Assembly: GCF_900107645.1 (NCBI RefSeq) | Contig: NZ_FNQN01000003.1 | Span: 391,817 to 455,816, forward strand | Source of the DNA: Desulfuromusa kysingii | GTDB lineage: Bacteria > Desulfobacterota > Desulfuromonadia > Desulfuromonadales > Geopsychrobacteraceae | Direction: 5' to 3' | Length of the DNA: 64,000 nucleotides | Shown: positions 62,555 to 64,000 of the stretch, in pieces | Position numbering within the stretch: the stretch's first letter is position 1 | How the letters are laid out: every line of letters begins with the position of its first letter | Made by a program: the position numbers and the translations under genes | The notes under the pieces: generated by a model | Told to the model about the DNA's origin: nothing | Database searches by the model: none | Seen by the model: only the letters and a program-made list of their open reading frames with translations

Positions 62555-63475
62555 ATGACCAGATTACTCATTGTCATTCTATGTGCCATCACCTTGCTTC
62601 TGCCCCAGACAGCTTTTGCTAAAAGCAATATAGACAAGGCCAGAGACTACGCCAAAATCGAGAAAACCTCTGAAGCAAGACAGTTGTTGAATCAAGCCAT
62701 TCTCGATGATCCACTGGATGCTGATGTTCATTACGAAGCAGGTCTGGTCTACAGTCAGTTGGGAATGACCAGTGATTTTGATCTGGCTATGAAAAATGCT
62801 TGTAAGCTTAAACCCTCTTACTGCCCCAAAGTAGCTGAACCCTATTACAACATGGGGTTTAATCTCCTTGAACAAAGAAATGATACCTACGCAGCATCAA
62901 GAGCGTTTGAAATGGCCTTTGCCTACGCCCCCTCCAGAAAACCAAGTGCTGTTTCGAGAATATACAATCACTACCTAGTAGTAGCTAACTATCATGTTTC
63001 AAAACAAGATTACTCTTCGGTTTTTAATGCAGTTGCTGACGGAATGAAGTTCGGGCAGAGCAGTAAAGACTTTGAAACGGTAATACTGCAAGTTCTAAGA
63101 GAGAATAAAGGGAACAAGCATTTCGACGATTACCGTGAAAGAGCAATAAAGCTCCTCGGAGAAGAGGTTGTAAGTAAAGATTTCCCACCAAAAAGTTGGA
63201 AAGTAGTCCACACGGAAGAACACATCGGCATTGGCTGGGATGATAATGATAGTAAAAAATATCACGTATTATTTAATTACCCTAACGCTTACAACCAAAA
63301 ACAGACCATTAAATGCACTGGTAAATTTAAAGTTTGGAGGGGAAGTGTTTTAAAGTGGGTTGAGTATGATAAAGAAAGAATTTTTATTATTGATAATCCA
63401 AACGTCAAAGGAAACCCAGGTGTTGAAATCCAAGAAGGAGAAAGATTGATATATATCGCCGAAGAATTTAAATAG
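62555..63475 (+). CDS. Exported TPR-like protein, second of a tandem pair
   Basis: 306 residues. Signal peptide 'MTRLLIVILCAITLLLPQTAFA', then TPR-like helices matching the paralogue block for block ('ARQLLNQAILDDPLDADVHY', 'AGLVYSQLGMTSDFDLAM', 'NACKLKPSYCPKVAEPYY'). The C-terminal 110 residues differ, with 'WKVVHTEEHIGIGWDDNDSK' and a beta-rich end, so the pair shares a sensor-like front and carries different tails. AAAGGAGG precedes ATG 62555. Lies outside the att-like boundary, so likely part of the host flank or a neighbouring element. Confidence 0.7.
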   Translation: MTRLLIVILCAITLLLPQTAFAKSNIDKARDYAKIEKTSEARQLLNQAILDDPLDADVHYEAGLVYSQLGMTSDFDLAMKNACKLKPSYCPKVAEPYYNMGFNLLEQRNDTYAASRAFEMAFAYAPSRKPSAVSRIYNHYLVVANYHVSKQDYSSVFNAVADGMKFGQSSKDFETVILQVLRENKGNKHFDDYRERAIKLLGEEVVSKDFPPKSWKVVHTEEHIGIGWDDNDSKKYHVLFNYPNAYNQKQTIKCTGKFKVWRGSVLKWVEYDKERIFIIDNPNVKGNPGVEIQEGERLIYIAEEFK

Positions 63476-63563
63476 CCTTCATCTTTCTCCAGTGAAAAGA
63501 TGCGACTGTTCCATTTTATAGAATGACTGCCAAGGATGTATTTAGAGAACAGAGACTTGTATT

Positions 63564-63662
63564 ATGACCTACGAAGAACTTGAAGAGTTTATCTCCAATA
63601 AGATGACTATGAGTCATATCTATCAGCCTCTTCTGATACGCAGTCTTGTTGAGTCTGGGGGT
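63564..63662 (+). pseudogene. Gene start interrupted by IS256
   Basis: ATG 63564 begins 'MTYEELEEFI' and continues 'MSHIYQPLLIRSLVESGG' up to the IS256 end at 63663. The 'M.MSHIYQP...L..L.E.GG' opening looks like the N-terminus of a family of large bacterial proteins that I cannot name with confidence. The rest must lie beyond the IS, outside the window. Confidence 0.5.
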
Positions 63663-64000
63663 GAGGGTGTAAAAAACTTTGTGTAAATGGTCACAGTCGG
63701 TTACAACTCGTAACCACTGGAGGCACTAATGACCATACCGAAAGACTTGCTCGATACCCTGATGAAGGACTACAAGAATCCTGAAGATCTCATCGGAGAA
63801 ACCGGGCTGCTGAAGCAACTAACCAAGCAACTGCTGGAGCGCGCAATGCAGGCTGAGATGACCGATCATCTTGGTTATGAGAAGAACGCTCTTTCGAACA
63901 ATAAAGCTGGTAACGCTCGCAACGGCAGTTACCAGAAGAAGATCAAAGGGGAGTTCGGCGAGCTTGATATTGCCGTTCCCCGTGATCGTGATTCCAGCTT
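63663..64000 (+). mobile_element. IS256-family element entering at the right edge
   Basis: Starts with GAGGGTGTAAAAAACTTTGT, the same terminal repeat as the right end of the 31618-32817 copy, now in the opposite orientation. The remainder is cut by the window end. Confidence 0.85.
63729..64000 (+). CDS. IS256-family transposase, 5' part
   Basis: ATG 63729 opens 'MTIPKDLLDTLMKDYKNPED' and stays open for 90 codons to the window edge, through 'LLERAMQAEMTDHLGYEKNA' and 'GEFGELDIAVPRDRDSS'. It differs from the copy at 31654-32751 at several positions, including one deleted residue in the 'TGLLKQLTK' segment. TGGAGG lies before the start. The catalytic region lies outside, so activity cannot be judged. 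Confidence 0.85.
   Translation, partial: MTIPKDLLDTLMKDYKNPEDLIGETGLLKQLTKQLLERAMQAEMTDHLGYEKNALSNNKAGNARNGSYQKKIKGEFGELDIAVPRDRDSS

Overview
The window reads as the accessory, defence-rich part of a Gram-negative genome. The type I restriction genes, IS256 and IS3 family insertion sequences, an integron remnant, a MobF relaxase and a tmRNA-type 3' end would fit a deltaproteobacterium of the Desulfuromonas/Geobacter kind, but that placement is inference and weak. No ribosomal, tRNA or core metabolic gene is present. A fragment matching the 3' end of tmRNA (ssrA), followed by its own terminator, lies at about 60519-60582. It probably marks the right end (attR) of an integrated element that covers the rest of the window to its left. 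The sequence right of it looks like host flank.

Layout. 1-8.3 kb: plasmid-like maintenance genes (an excisionase-like HTH protein, a KfrA-like protein behind a perfect 16-bp palindrome, two sets of short direct repeats), then a tight operon of a Lon-like AAA+ ATPase, three metallophosphoesterases and a small Zn-finger protein, then small ORFs. 8.3-12.9 kb: a graveyard holding a frameshifted resolvase, a degraded integron integrase (IntI), two gene cassettes with an intact attC (10852-10924) and a truncated attC (11447), an IS110 remnant and a deleted IS3 copy. 12.9-22.6 kb: a type I restriction operon hsdM-hsdS-(GmrSD-like)-hsdR-(YgjP-like metallopeptidase). 22.8-26.7 kb: a MobF (TrwC/TraI-like) relaxase-helicase on the minus strand, with ten 10-bp tandem repeats upstream of it.

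27-31.5 kb: a Cas4-like/DEDD fusion nuclease (DUF2779), a PvuRts1I-like modification-dependent endonuclease, small ORFs, transposon debris and a possible uracil-DNA-glycosylase-fold protein. 31.6-40.5 kb: two insertion sequences bracket a minus-strand four-gene operon of a DUF4062-NACHT-TPR STAND NTPase, a SLOG-domain membrane protein, a PGDYG-family protein and a SAM methyltransferase. This is my strongest candidate for an undescribed conflict system. 40.6-60.3 kb: a membrane protein, a second DUF2779 nuclease, SIR2-HerA with a KTSC-domain protein, an SbcD/SbcC-like pair, a DUF6338-like membrane protein with an overlapping proline-rich microprotein, a complete Wadjet system (jetABCD), a large PD-(D/E)XK protein and a truncated prokaryotic-viperin-like radical SAM gene.

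60.5-64 kb: beyond the att fragment are three exported proteins, two of them tandem paralogues. Each paralogue is followed by a start fragment of the same unidentified gene, and the second fragment is interrupted by another IS256 element that runs off the window. The defence genes fall into separate, internally coupled operons, several separated by IS copies or remnants, as expected of a defence island built by successive acquisitions. A 15-bp motif, TGAC(A/T)TATTCTGTC(A/G), occurs upstream of both the first DUF2779 gene and jetA and may mark shared regulation.
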